64,000 nucleotides of DNA from contig NZ_JACHND010000001.1 of NCBI RefSeq assembly GCF_014205275.1, positions 5,766,001 to 5,830,000 of the forward strand, in the 5' to 3' direction. Below are positions 49,860 through 57,704 of the stretch, piece after piece. The notes below the pieces were generated by a model. That model made no database searches and was not told where the DNA came from. It saw nothing but the letters and a program-made list of their open reading frames with translations. Numbering within the stretch: position 1 is the first letter of the stretch; every line of letters starts with the position of its first letter. The stretch is from Sphaerisporangium siamense. Its GTDB lineage: Bacteria; Actinomycetota; Actinomycetes; Streptosporangiales; Streptosporangiaceae. The translations under genes and the position numbers were made by a program.

Positions 49860-51020
49860 TCAAGCCCGGTGGACGCGGCGGCTGGATGCCCAGACCACGA
49901 AGGCGCAGGTTGCGAAGGCCGCGCCGAGGATGGCGGAGCCTGTCCATCCGGCGCCGGTGAACACCGTGGTCGTGGTGGTGGCGCCGAGGGCGGAGCCGAG
50001 GGAGTAGAAGATCATGTAGGTTCCGATGACGCTGCTGGTGCGGTGCGGGTGGGCCGTGGTGAGCAGGTGCTGGTTGCTCACATGCACGGCTTGGACGGCG
50101 AAATCGAGCACGACCACGCCGATGACGACGAGCCACAGCGACCACGACGCCTGCCCGATGGCCGGCCATGAGGCGGTGAGGAGGACGAGCGCTCCGCCGG
50201 TGACGGGGCTCGTGAACCCGGCGTCGGCCCAGCGTCCCGCCCGGGCTGCGCCGAGAGCGCCGGCCAGGCCGGCGATGCCGAACAGCCCGATCTGCGCCGT
50301 GCTCAGATGCCACGGGGCGGCCGCGAGGGGGAGTGCCAGGCCGCTCCACAGCGTGCCGAAGGAGGCGAACAGGAAGAACGCGATCAGCCCGCGCGAGATG
50401 AACAGGCGCTCGCTGAACAGGTCGCCGAGCGACGTCAGCACCTGTCGATACGTGGTGTGGCCGGCGCGCGTGTCCGGCGGCAGTGTTCTCAGGACGAGGC
50501 ACGCCAGCGTCGCCAGCAGCATGGCGAGCGCGACGTACACACCGCGCCAGCCCCACACCGCGGCCAGCACGCCGGCCGCGACGCGTGCGCCGAGGATGCC
50601 GATGACGACACCGGAGGTCACCACGCCGAGGTCGCGGCCGCGTTCCTCGGGGGAGGACAGGGCGGCGGCGTAGGCGACCGTCGTCTGCACGACGACCGCG
50701 AACAGTCCCGCGACCACCAGTCCGACGAGCAGCACCCAGGTCCGGGTGGCCGTCGCGGCAAGGGCCGTGCCCGCCGCGGTCAGCAGAAGGTGCCCCGCCA
50801 TGAGCTTGCGCCGGTCCATCATGTCGCCCAGCGGGACGAGAACGGCAAGTCCTGCCAGGTAGCCGAGCTGCCCGGCAGCGACGATCCATCCCAGGCGAGC
50901 CTGCGGGACGCCGAGATCGCTGCCGATCTGGGCGAGTACCGGTTGCGCGGCGTAGATGCTCGCGACGGCGACCGCGCAGACCGCGGCGAACAGCGTCCTT
51001 CGGCCAACGGTCAGGCCCAT
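49860..51020 (-). CDS. MFS drug-efflux-type transporter
   Basis: Major-facilitator protein of 386 residues with about 12 membrane helices. The loop 2-3 motif is VPLGDMMDRRKLM (GDxxDRR), and the LDFAVQAVHVSNQ region and SSVIGTYMIFYSLGSALG are typical for the AraJ/sugar-efflux-like subfamily. ATG at 51020 is 84 bp from the divergent HxlR gene. It probably exports a toxic compound sensed by HxlR. Confidence 0.92.
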   Translation of the reverse strand: MGLTVGRRTLFAAVCAVAVASIYAAQPVLAQIGSDLGVPQARLGWIVAAGQLGYLAGLAVLVPLGDMMDRRKLMAGHLLLTAAGTALAATATRTWVLLVGLVVAGLFAVVVQTTVAYAAALSSPEERGRDLGVVTSGVVIGILGARVAAGVLAAVWGWRGVYVALAMLLATLACLVLRTLPPDTRAGHTTYRQVLTSLGDLFSERLFISRGLIAFFLFASFGTLWSGLALPLAAAPWHLSTAQIGLFGIAGLAGALGAARAGRWADAGFTSPVTGGALVLLTASWPAIGQASWSLWLVVIGVVVLDFAVQAVHVSNQHLLTTAHPHRTSSVIGTYMIFYSLGSALGATTTTTVFTGAGWTGSAILGAAFATCAFVVWASSRRVHRA

Positions 51021-51043
51021 CCATGCCCCCGCATTTAGTAGCA

Positions 51044-51057
51044 GATTGCAACTGTTT
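51044..51057. promoter_or_regulatory. HxlR operator candidate near TTGCAACTG
   Basis: CAGATTGCAACTG is an imperfect palindrome in the short AT-rich gap between the MFS and HxlR genes. It shares the TTGCA core with the palindrome next to the HxlR gene at 45446. Confidence 0.4.
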
Positions 51058-51104
51058 CAAGGTAGGGCAGAATGGTTTCAATCAGCAACTCTTCGGGAGG
51101 CGCG

Positions 51105-51563
51105 ATGGCTCAGGACGCGGTCAACGCCGAAAATGTGACCTGGACCGACCCGGCCTGCCCGGTGGCGCGGACCCTCGACCTGATCGGTGACCGCTGGAGC
51201 CTGGTCATCGTCCGCGACGCCATGGACGGCGCGCGCGCGTTCACCGACTTCCAGCAGCGCACCGGCATCGCCCGCAACATCCTCACCGACCGGCTCCGCC
51301 GGCTGGTCGAGCGCGGCGTCCTCGACCGGCAGACCGCGCCCTCGGGCAAACGGCGTCTCTACACGCTGACCTCCGCCGGGCGCGACCTGTTCACCGTCAT
51401 CGTGGCCCTGCGCCAGTGGGGCGAACGCCACGCCTTCGCCCCCAGCGAGCCCCACTCCGTCCTCGTCGACGAACACGGCCTCCCACTTCCGGAGCTCCGC
51501 CCGGTCGGCTCAAACGGTGAACCCGCCGACGTCGACACGACCTCCGTGCGAAAGCACCGCTGA
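51105..51563 (+). CDS. HxlR-family transcriptional regulator
   Basis: A 152-residue winged-helix regulator: CPVARTLDLIGDRWSLVIVRDAMDGARAFTDFQQRTGIARNILTDRLRRLVERGVL, then KRRLYTLTSAGRDLF. The conserved Cys near residue 16 is kept. ATG at 51105 follows GGGAGG; an in-frame ATG at 51072 would overlap the promoter. Divergent from the MFS transporter, its likely target. Confidence 0.92.
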   Translation: MAQDAVNAENVTWTDPACPVARTLDLIGDRWSLVIVRDAMDGARAFTDFQQRTGIARNILTDRLRRLVERGVLDRQTAPSGKRRLYTLTSAGRDLFTVIVALRQWGERHAFAPSEPHSVLVDEHGLPLPELRPVGSNGEPADVDTTSVRKHR

Positions 51564-51687
51564 CGGCAGTGTCGCGACGGCCGGACGGCCCGCGTCACGT
51601 CGGTGCGTGTGGTCGTCGTCGCTGTGGATTACTTGCGGGAACTCACGTTCCCGTTGGTTATCGTCTGCGAAGCGACACGCAACGGAT

Positions 51688-51733
51688 CTTATTTTTCGGA
51701 TTCGAATTTCTGGAAAATAGAAAATGCTAGGGT
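51688..51733 (+). promoter_or_regulatory. AT-rich leaderless promoter of the coiled-coil gene
   Basis: A roughly 45-bp AT-rich island stands out from the surrounding GC-rich DNA. It holds the inverted arms TTTTTC and GAAAA around GATTCGAATTTC, and ends in TGCTAGGGT, an extended -10 (TAGGGT, 51728-51733). The ATG at 51741 follows 7 bases later, so the mRNA should be leaderless. Confidence 0.6.
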
Positions 51734-51740
51734 GCTCGGC

Positions 51741-53036
51741 ATGACGGTGAAGGCGGGGGAGGACCCGGCGGGGGCGCACGACGGAGAGGTCGAGGCGGAC
51801 GCGGCGGTTGGGGCGGCGGTGCGGCCGTGCCGGCACTGTGGGGCCGTGGTGGAGCAGCGCGGCGGGCGGGGGAGGCCGCGGGAGTACTGCGCGCAGGGCG
51901 ACTGCCAGGCCGCCGCCAAGCGGGAACGTGAGCTGCGCCGGGCCACCCCCGGGCTGGAGGGCTCGCTGGCGCGGGCCGAAGAGCTGTACGAACGCATGGA
52001 GAAGGGGCTGGCCGCCGCGATCGCCCCGCTGGCCCAGGTCCTGGCCGACGAGCTCAGCCCGGCGGGCGTCGAAGCCAAGATCAGCGCGGTTCAGGCCGAG
52101 GCGCACACCCGCGTGGCCATCGCCCGCACCGAGCGCGAGCAGGCATTCGAGCAGGTACGGCTGGCACGCGAGGCCACCGAGCACGCCCGCAGGGAACGCG
52201 ACGCGATGCGCCGCCAGACCGAGGAGGCCCTGGCCGAGCGCGACACCGCGCTCGCCGACGCCGAGACCGCGCGCGAGCAGGCCCTGGCCGCCCTGCGGGA
52301 GGCCGCCACCACCGAGCGGGTGGCAAAACAGGCGGCCGAGCAGGCCGCCCGGCGCGCCACCCGCGCCGAGGCCGCCCGCGACCAGGCGGTCCGCGAGATG
52401 CACGAGCGCGTCGAGGCCGCCACCAGCGAGACCGACCAGGCCCGCGCCGACGCCGAGCAGGCCCGCACCGCGGCGGCCCGTTCGGCACGGCAAGCGGAGA
52501 AGGCCCGCGCCGACCGCGACGCCGCACGTGCCGAGGCCGACCAGGCGCGCACCGCACGCGCCCAGGCCGAGCACTCCGCCGCGGCGGCCACCGCCCGCGC
52601 CGAGGCCGCCGAGGCCGAACGCGACCGCGCGCAATCCCGTGCCGACACCGCCGAACGCGCCCGTGCCAAGGCGACCGCCCAGGCCGCCCGTGCCGAGGCC
52701 GACGCCGACCTGGCGCGCCGGGACGCCTCCGAACGCATCGAGCAGGCCCGGCGGCAGGCCGAGACGGCCGAACGCGAGGCGACGGCCCGCGCCCGGGCCG
52801 CCGAGCAGGCGGCGACCACGGCCCGCGACCAGGAAGGCGCGGCCACCACCGAACGGGACCGGCTCGCCGCTCTGCTGGAGATCGAACGCGCCCGCGTGGA
52901 GGACCTCCGCGCCCAGGCCGAGTCCTTGCGCACCGAGGCGGCCCACCTGCGCGAACGCGCCGTGACCGCCGAACTCCACGCCACCCTCGGCACCAGGCCC
53001 CCTACCCGCGGCGGCACGGCCCCGGCCGGCGACTGA
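51741..53036 (+). CDS. Zinc-finger protein with long Ala/Arg/Glu coiled coil
   Basis: A 431-residue protein. Residues about 28-55 hold a Cys-x2-Cys...Cys-x4-Cys zinc-finger-like motif (PCRHCGAVVEQ...YCAQGDC). From about 65 to 400 it is an uninterrupted helical coiled coil of Ala, Arg, Glu and Gln (EREQAFEQVRLAREATEHARRER and similar). No ATPase or membrane segment is seen. Such Cys-finger plus coiled-coil proteins are known from actinomycetes but have no assigned role; DNA or chromosome organisation is a guess. Its promoter is strikingly AT-rich and leaderless. Confidence 0.85.
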   Translation: MTVKAGEDPAGAHDGEVEADAAVGAAVRPCRHCGAVVEQRGGRGRPREYCAQGDCQAAAKRERELRRATPGLEGSLARAEELYERMEKGLAAAIAPLAQVLADELSPAGVEAKISAVQAEAHTRVAIARTEREQAFEQVRLAREATEHARRERDAMRRQTEEALAERDTALADAETAREQALAALREAATTERVAKQAAEQAARRATRAEAARDQAVREMHERVEAATSETDQARADAEQARTAAARSARQAEKARADRDAARAEADQARTARAQAEHSAAAATARAEAAEAERDRAQSRADTAERARAKATAQAARAEADADLARRDASERIEQARRQAETAEREATARARAAEQAATTARDQEGAATTERDRLAALLEIERARVEDLRAQAESLRTEAAHLRERAVTAELHATLGTRPPTRGGTAPAGD

Positions 53037-53061
53037 CGGGGAACCCCTGAAGCGTCAGTGG

Positions 53062-54270
53062 TTACGCGTCCCAGGTGACCGGGAGGCTCTTCACCCCGTA
53101 GATGTCCGCGGTCTCCGGACGCAGGCTGACCTCCTCGGCGGGGACGGCGAGGCGCAGCGTGGGGAAGCGGTTGAACAGGGCGGGGAAGGCGACCCGCATC
53201 TCGACGCGGGCGAGCTGCTGGCCCAGGCACTGGTGGATGCCGTGGCCGAAGGCCAGGTGGCCGCCGTCCTGCCGGCGCAGGTCGAGCCTGTGGGGGTCGG
53301 GGAAACGTTCGGGGTCACGGTCGGCGGTGTTGAGGGACAGGATGACCGTCGTGCCGGCCTCGATGGTGTGGCCGCCCAGCTCGACGTCCTCCAGCGCGAC
53401 CCGGTGGAACTGCTTGGCGATGCTCAGATAACGCAGCAGCTCCTCCACGGCCTGGTCGGCGAGCGCGGGGTCGGCGCGCAGCGCGGCCAGCTGCTCGGGG
53501 TTCCGCAGAAGGGCGAAGGTGCCCAGCGCCAGCATGTTCGCGGTGGTGTCGAACCCGGCCGACAGCAGGATCAGGGCCATGCCCTTCAGCTCCTCATCGG
53601 TCAGGTCGCTGTCGAGCAGGTCGCTGAGCACGTCGTCGGTGGGCTCGGCGCGCTTGGCGGCCACCAGCTCGGCGAGGTACTGCTGGGTCGCCAGGTAGGC
53701 CGCGAGCAGTTCCTCGTCGCCGGTTTCTCCGCCGAGGAACTTGTCGATGTTCTCCTGGAAGCGGCCCCGGTCCTCGTAGGGGACGCCCAGCAGCTCGCAG
53801 ATCACGATGGCGGGGATGGGCTTGGCGAAAGCGGTGACCAGGTCGGCCGCCGGGCCGGCCTTCTCCATGGCGTCCAGGTGGTCGGCGGTGATCCGCTCGA
53901 CGCGCTCGGTGAGCAGCCGCATCCGCCGGACGGTGAACCTGCCCACCAGGGGTTTGCGGTAGCGGCTGTGCCGCGGCTCGTCCATCAGCAGGAACTCGCC
54001 GGGCGGCGCGGGAGGGACCTCGATGTCGCCGTAGTCGATCAGCGGGTGGTGGCGCATGAGCTCCTTGCGGGAGCTGAAGCGCGAGTCGGCCAGGACCGAC
54101 CTGACCAGGTCGTACCCGGTGACCAGCCAGCCCTGGTGGCCGCCGGGGAAGGGGAAGCGGCTGATCGGGCCGTGCTCGCGGGCCTGGATCAGCTCCGTGG
54201 GCGGGTCGAAGGGACAGCCGGGCTGACGCGCCGTCGGCATGGCCGTGAGGGTGTGGACGAAGTCGTTCAT
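53062..54270 (-). CDS. Cytochrome P450
   Basis: Soluble P450 of 402 residues (CYP105/107-like). The I-helix oxygen-activation motif is SAGFDTTANML, the ExxR region EELLRYLSI, and the heme-binding loop FGHGIHQCLGQQLAR with Cys as thiolate ligand. PERFPDPHRLDLRR is the meander. ATG at 54270 follows AGGAAGGGTC. No ferredoxin gene is adjacent, so electrons come from elsewhere. It lies 35 bp after the ABC permease gene, so it is probably the last gene of the exporter operon. Confidence 0.93.
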   Translation of the reverse strand: MNDFVHTLTAMPTARQPGCPFDPPTELIQAREHGPISRFPFPGGHQGWLVTGYDLVRSVLADSRFSSRKELMRHHPLIDYGDIEVPPAPPGEFLLMDEPRHSRYRKPLVGRFTVRRMRLLTERVERITADHLDAMEKAGPAADLVTAFAKPIPAIVICELLGVPYEDRGRFQENIDKFLGGETGDEELLAAYLATQQYLAELVAAKRAEPTDDVLSDLLDSDLTDEELKGMALILLSAGFDTTANMLALGTFALLRNPEQLAALRADPALADQAVEELLRYLSIAKQFHRVALEDVELGGHTIEAGTTVILSLNTADRDPERFPDPHRLDLRRQDGGHLAFGHGIHQCLGQQLARVEMRVAFPALFNRFPTLRLAVPAEEVSLRPETADIYGVKSLPVTWDA

Positions 54271-54305
54271 GACCCTTCCTTTCGATGGGCGGGCACGCGG
54301 CCCGC

Positions 54306-55067
54306 CTAGGAGATCCTGCGGCGGTAGGTCCTCATGGCGACGGCGTAGGCGACGACGAGGATGCCGACACACCAGGCGAGGGCGACCCAGATGTCGTTGC
54401 CGACCGGCAGCCCGGTGAACAGGGCGCGGATGGCGTTGACGATGGAGGTCACCGGCTGGTTCTCGGCGAAGGCGCGCACCGGGCCGGGCATGGTGGCGGT
54501 CGGCACGAACGCCGAGCTGAGGAAGGGCAGGAAGATGAGCGGGTAGGAGAACGCGCTCGCGCCTTCCATGGTCTTGGCCGACAGGCCGGGGATGACGGCG
54601 ATCCAGGTCAACGCCAGGGTGAAGAGGACCAGGATGCCCGCCACCGACAGCCACGCCGACACTCCCGCCTCCGAGCGGAAGCCCATGAGCAGGGCCACGA
54701 CCATCACGACCCCGAGCGAGACCAGGTTGGCGACCAGCGAGGTCAGCACGTGCGCCCACAGCACCGACGACCGCGCGGTCGGCATCGACTGGAATCGCTC
54801 GAAGATGCCGCCCTTCATGTCCATGAACAGCCGGTACGCGGTGTAGGCGATGCCCGAGGCGACCGTGATGAGCAGGATGCCGGGCAGCATGTAGTTCACA
54901 TACGAGCCCGACCCTGTTCTGATCGCGCCGCCGAACACGTAGACGAACATCAGCATCATGGCGATCGGCATGATCGCGGTCGTGATGATGGTGTCCGGGC
55001 TGCGCGTTATGTGGCGCAGGGACCGTCCCAGCAGGACGGTGGTGTCGCCGAAGAAATGCTTGCTCAT
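54306..55067 (-). CDS. ABC-2 exporter permease, DrrB-like
   Basis: Membrane protein of 253 residues with six predicted helices. It shows the DrrB/NodJ pattern: RSLRHITRSPDTIITTAIMPIAMMLMFVYVFGGAI, VNYMLPGILLIT, GIFERFQSMPTARSSVLWAHVL and the C-terminal FVPTATMPGPVRAFAENQPVTSIVNAIRAL. It pairs with the ATPase gene 9 bp upstream to form an exporter, probably for a drug or secondary metabolite. Confidence 0.93.
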   Translation of the reverse strand: MSKHFFGDTTVLLGRSLRHITRSPDTIITTAIMPIAMMLMFVYVFGGAIRTGSGSYVNYMLPGILLITVASGIAYTAYRLFMDMKGGIFERFQSMPTARSSVLWAHVLTSLVANLVSLGVVMVVALLMGFRSEAGVSAWLSVAGILVLFTLALTWIAVIPGLSAKTMEGASAFSYPLIFLPFLSSAFVPTATMPGPVRAFAENQPVTSIVNAIRALFTGLPVGNDIWVALAWCVGILVVAYAVAMRTYRRRIS

Positions 55068-55076
55068 CGTTGTTCC

Positions 55077-55844
55077 TTATGACTTCGTGCCGACGAGGGT
55101 GAGGAAGACGTCCTCAAGGGTCGGCTGCTTCTCGACGTATTCGACCTTGGCGGGCGGGAGCAGTCGCTTGAGCTCGGCCAGGGTGCCGTTGACGATGATC
55201 CGGCCCTCGTGGAGGATCGCGATCCGGTCGGCGAGTTGTTCGGCCTCGTCCAGGTACTGCGTGGTGAGCAGCACCGTCGTGCCGTGCTCGGCGAGTTCCC
55301 TGACGGCCTGCCACACCTCGATGCGGGCCTGGGGGTCGAGCCCGGTCGTCGGCTCGTCGAGGAAGATGATCGGCGGACGGCCGATCAGGCTCATCGCGAT
55401 ATCGAGGCGGCGGCGCATGCCTCCCGAGTACGTCGCCGCCTTCCGCGCGCCCGCCTCGGTCAGCGAGAACCGCTCCAGCAGGTCGTCGGCGATCTTGCCT
55501 GGGTTCTTGAGGTGCCGCAGCCGGGCGACCAGCACCAGGTTCTCCCGCCCGCTGAGGATCTCGTCCACGGCGGCGAACTGCCCGGTGAGGCTGATCGACT
55601 CGCGCACGTTCGCGGCCTGCGTGGCGACGTCGAAGCCGTTCACGCGGGCCGTGCCCGCGTCGGCCCTGAGCAGCGTGGACAGGATCTTCACGGCGGTGGT
55701 CTTGCCCGCTCCGTTGGAGCCGAGCAGGGCGAAGATGCTGCCCTGCGCCACCTCGAAGTTCACGCCGCGCAGCACGCGCAGTTCCTTGTACGACTTCTCC
55801 AGGCCGTTCACCTGGATCGCCGGGGCTTGCTGGGTCGTCATCAC
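55077..55844 (-). CDS. ABC exporter ATPase, DrrA-like
   Basis: ATPase of 255 residues. Walker A is GSNGAGKTT, the Q-loop is SLTGQFAAVDEIL, the signature YSGGMRRRLDIA, Walker B IIFLDEPTTGLDP and the switch His region is TTVLLTTQYLDEAEQLADR, where Gln replaces the usual His, as in other DrrA proteins. Shorter than typical DrrA (about 330) because it lacks most of the C-terminal domain. GTG at 55844 or ATG at 55841 overlaps the DUF1048 stop. Confidence 0.93.
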   Translation of the reverse strand: MMTTQQAPAIQVNGLEKSYKELRVLRGVNFEVAQGSIFALLGSNGAGKTTAVKILSTLLRADAGTARVNGFDVATQAANVRESISLTGQFAAVDEILSGRENLVLVARLRHLKNPGKIADDLLERFSLTEAGARKAATYSGGMRRRLDIAMSLIGRPPIIFLDEPTTGLDPQARIEVWQAVRELAEHGTTVLLTTQYLDEAEQLADRIAILHEGRIIVNGTLAELKRLLPPAKVEYVEKQPTLEDVFLTLVGTKS

Positions 55845-56254
55845 GCGGTCCTGTCCTGTGGCGGGGTGGTGTCGCCGGCGGCGCGGGCGATGGCGCTGGT
55901 GAAGCGGTGGCGTTCGCGGGCCCGGTACTGGCCGAGGGGGTAGTTGGCCATGAACGCCTCGACGAACTCGATTGGGTCGTCGCCGAAGAGGTCGCGGATG
56001 GGGGTGGCGTCGGCCGCGCTCTGCTCGAACAGGTCGGCCAGGTCCTCGTACATCGACATCGCGCCGGCGCCGTCGGCCGGCCCGAAGTGCATCAGGTAGC
56101 GCTCCAAGGCTTCGACCGCGATGCGGTAGTTCTCGGGCAGCCGCTTGATGCGTGCCTTGTACTGCCGGTAGCGCTTCTTCTCCTCCAGCGACCCGGTGAC
56201 GATCTCCAGGTACTGCAGGTAGCGGCTCTTCGGCTCGTTCGATCCTGTGGTCAT
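55841..56254 (-). CDS. DUF1048 family protein
   Basis: A 137-residue helical cytoplasmic protein of the DUF1048 family, commonly encoded between PadR regulators and ABC exporters. Visible features: YLEIVTGSLEEKKRYRQYKARIKRLPENYRIAVEALERYLMHFG and LFGDDPIEFVEAFMANYP. ATG at 56254 is 3 bases after the PadR stop. Its partners suggest a regulatory or accessory role in the exporter operon; two further DUF1048 genes lie at 61025-61709. Confidence 0.88.
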   Translation of the reverse strand: MTTGSNEPKSRYLQYLEIVTGSLEEKKRYRQYKARIKRLPENYRIAVEALERYLMHFGPADGAGAMSMYEDLADLFEQSAADATPIRDLFGDDPIEFVEAFMANYPLGQYRARERHRFTSAIARAAGDTTPPQDRTA

Positions 56255-56256
56255 GT

Positions 56257-56586
56257 CTACTTGCCTTCCTTGCGGAGCTGTTCGAGCCGGTCGGCCAGGA
56301 AGATCCAGGTCCGCCAGAACTCTTCGAGGTACTCCCGTCCCTGGTCGTTGAGGGAGTACACCTTGCGCGGGGGCCCCTTCTCCGACGGGACCTTCTGCAC
56401 GTCGACCAGGCCGCGTTGCTCGATCCTGACCAGCAGCGCGTAGACGGTGCCCTCGGCGATGTCGGAGAAGCCCTGGTCCCGTAGCTGCGCCGTGATCTCG
56501 TAGCCGTACGCGGGCCGGCCGGACAGGATCGCCAGGACGATGCCCTCCAGCGTTCCCTTGAGCATCTCCGTCACGAGCTTGCCCAT
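56257..56586 (-). CDS. PadR-family transcriptional regulator
   Basis: A 109-residue winged-helix protein. MLKGTLEGIVLAILSGRPAYGYEITAQLRDQGFSDIAEGTVYALLVRIEQRGLVDVQKV is the PadR core, followed by a dimerisation helix (EYLEEFWRTWIFLADRLEQLRK). First gene of the PadR-DUF1048-DrrA-DrrB-P450 operon. Direct repeats upstream at 56619-56657 are candidate operators, implying autoregulated drug export. Confidence 0.92.
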   Translation of the reverse strand: MGKLVTEMLKGTLEGIVLAILSGRPAYGYEITAQLRDQGFSDIAEGTVYALLVRIEQRGLVDVQKVPSEKGPPRKVYSLNDQGREYLEEFWRTWIFLADRLEQLRKEGK

Positions 56587-56618
56587 GGAGCGCCTCCCCT
56601 GTTTCAGCTACTCGGTGT

Positions 56619-56657
56619 CGCTGACTACCGGTACAAAGTAACACTGACTACTAGTAC
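56619..56657. promoter_or_regulatory. PadR operator candidate, two 16-bp direct repeats
   Basis: CGCTGACTACCGGTAC (56619-56634) and CACTGACTACTAGTAC (56642-56657) are direct repeats 23 bp apart in an AT-richer stretch before the PadR gene. The second holds the core ACTACTAGTA, which resembles ACTACATAGTAG upstream of the second PadR gene at 62032. Confidence 0.55.
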
Positions 56658-56857
56658 CTAGCAACACCGAATAGCTGAGGCGTAAGGCGAAAGCTTGAGC
56701 GTGTGGGTGCGGGGGGCGAGATGCCATTAGAGACGCGTCCGGAGACGATCGCGCCCGAGGTCTTACCGCTGGCCGGCCGCTGGACGTGCGGGCGGGTATC
56801 CGCCGGCCGAGCACCGCGGGCGACCACGGCGGCGGCTCCGGCGGAGAGGATCGGCGC

Positions 56858-56862
56858 GACTC
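56858..56862 (+). repeat. Target site duplication, left copy (GACTC)
   Basis: GACTC immediately precedes the left terminal repeat and is repeated directly after the right terminal repeat. Five base pairs is the duplication size made by Tn3-family transposition. Confidence 0.8.
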
Positions 56863-56947
56863 GGGGCTTGAGCAGCAACCCTGCGGCCAGTGGCGTTAGC
56901 GAGCCGATGGGGCAGGGCTTACCGCCACTGACCGGTCCGATGCGGGT
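56863..56947 (+). repeat. Left terminal inverted repeat of the Tn3-type element
   Basis: The outermost 38 bp (56863-56900) match the inverse of 60884-60921 with one difference (position 28, G versus A). The identity continues to 80 bp, and to 85 bp with one further mismatch. The 38-bp part starts GGGGCTTGAG and ends GGCGTTAGC. Confidence 0.88.
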
Positions 56948-57016
56948 GCTGGTTCCGGATGCGGGCCTGCGTGGGATGGACCGGGCCGCTCAATCCCCAG
57001 GGTTCGGGAAGTCCTC

Positions 57017-57142
57017 GGGGTGGTGTTCCGTAAGGGGATCCCCCAACGGAACACCACCCCGCCTGGATCGCGACCCAGGTAGGGGTGTTCCGTAAAGGTG
57101 TTCCGGACTTTGTCCCGGTGATGGGGGGGGCTTACGGAACAC
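57017..57142. promoter_or_regulatory. Resolution (res) site candidate of the transposon
   Basis: The motif GTGTTCCGTAA or its inverse occurs at 57023, 57047 (inverse, CGGAACACC), 57085, 57098 (partial) and 57132 (inverse, TTACGGAACAC). The first two form a perfect 14-bp-arm palindrome (57017-57030 with 57047-57060). Several half-sites directly before a serine resolvase gene are what a TnpR binding site (res) looks like; they may also mediate tnpR autoregulation. Confidence 0.75.
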
Positions 57143-57149
57143 TTGGGGC

Positions 57150-57704
57150 GTGGCCGAGACCCGTCGCGTCGGATACGCCCGCTGCAGCACCGATGAGCAA
57201 GACGTCCAGATTCAGGCCGAGCAACTCCGCGCGCTCGGCGTCCCAGAAGACCGCATCTACATCGACCGCGGCTTCTCCGGCACCACCCGCCGTAACCGGA
57301 ACGGCCTCGACCAGGCCCTCGCTGCCGTCTGGGACAGCAGCGTGTTCACCGGGACGAAGTTCGACCGGTCCGCCCGCAACATGGCCGAGGCCAACGACAT
57401 CCTGACGGGCCTGTCTGGCCGGGGCGTCCTGTTCGGCGTCGGCATGACCATCCACGACTGGAGCGACCCGTTCGGCCGACTGTTCCTTCAGACCCTCGCC
57501 ATGGTCGCCGAGTTCGAGGCGAACATCGGGCACCAGCGCACCCGCGAAGGAATGGCGTTGGCGAAGAAAAACGGCAAGCTCAAGGGCAAACAGCCCAAAC
57601 TCCCCGCACTGCCGGTAGTGAGCCCGGAACCCTCAGTGGCCAGGCGTTTTCGCAGGCTGGGATCACGAGACGTTAGGCGTCATCCCGCTTGTCCAGCCAT
57701 TTGA
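57150..57704 (+). pseudogene. tnpR: Serine resolvase (TnpR), C-terminal domain lost
   Basis: Serine recombinase of the resolvase family. The catalytic domain is complete: the nucleophile Ser in VGYARCSTDEQ, catalytic Arg in FDRSARN, and the E-helix FEANIGHQRTREGMALAKKNGKLKGKQPK. Similarity stops near 57605. The usual helix-turn-helix domain of about 45 residues is replaced by unrelated sequence running into the 3' end of the convergent hydrolase gene. Without it, site-specific DNA binding should be lost. GTG at 57150 directly follows the res-like repeats. Confidence 0.85.
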
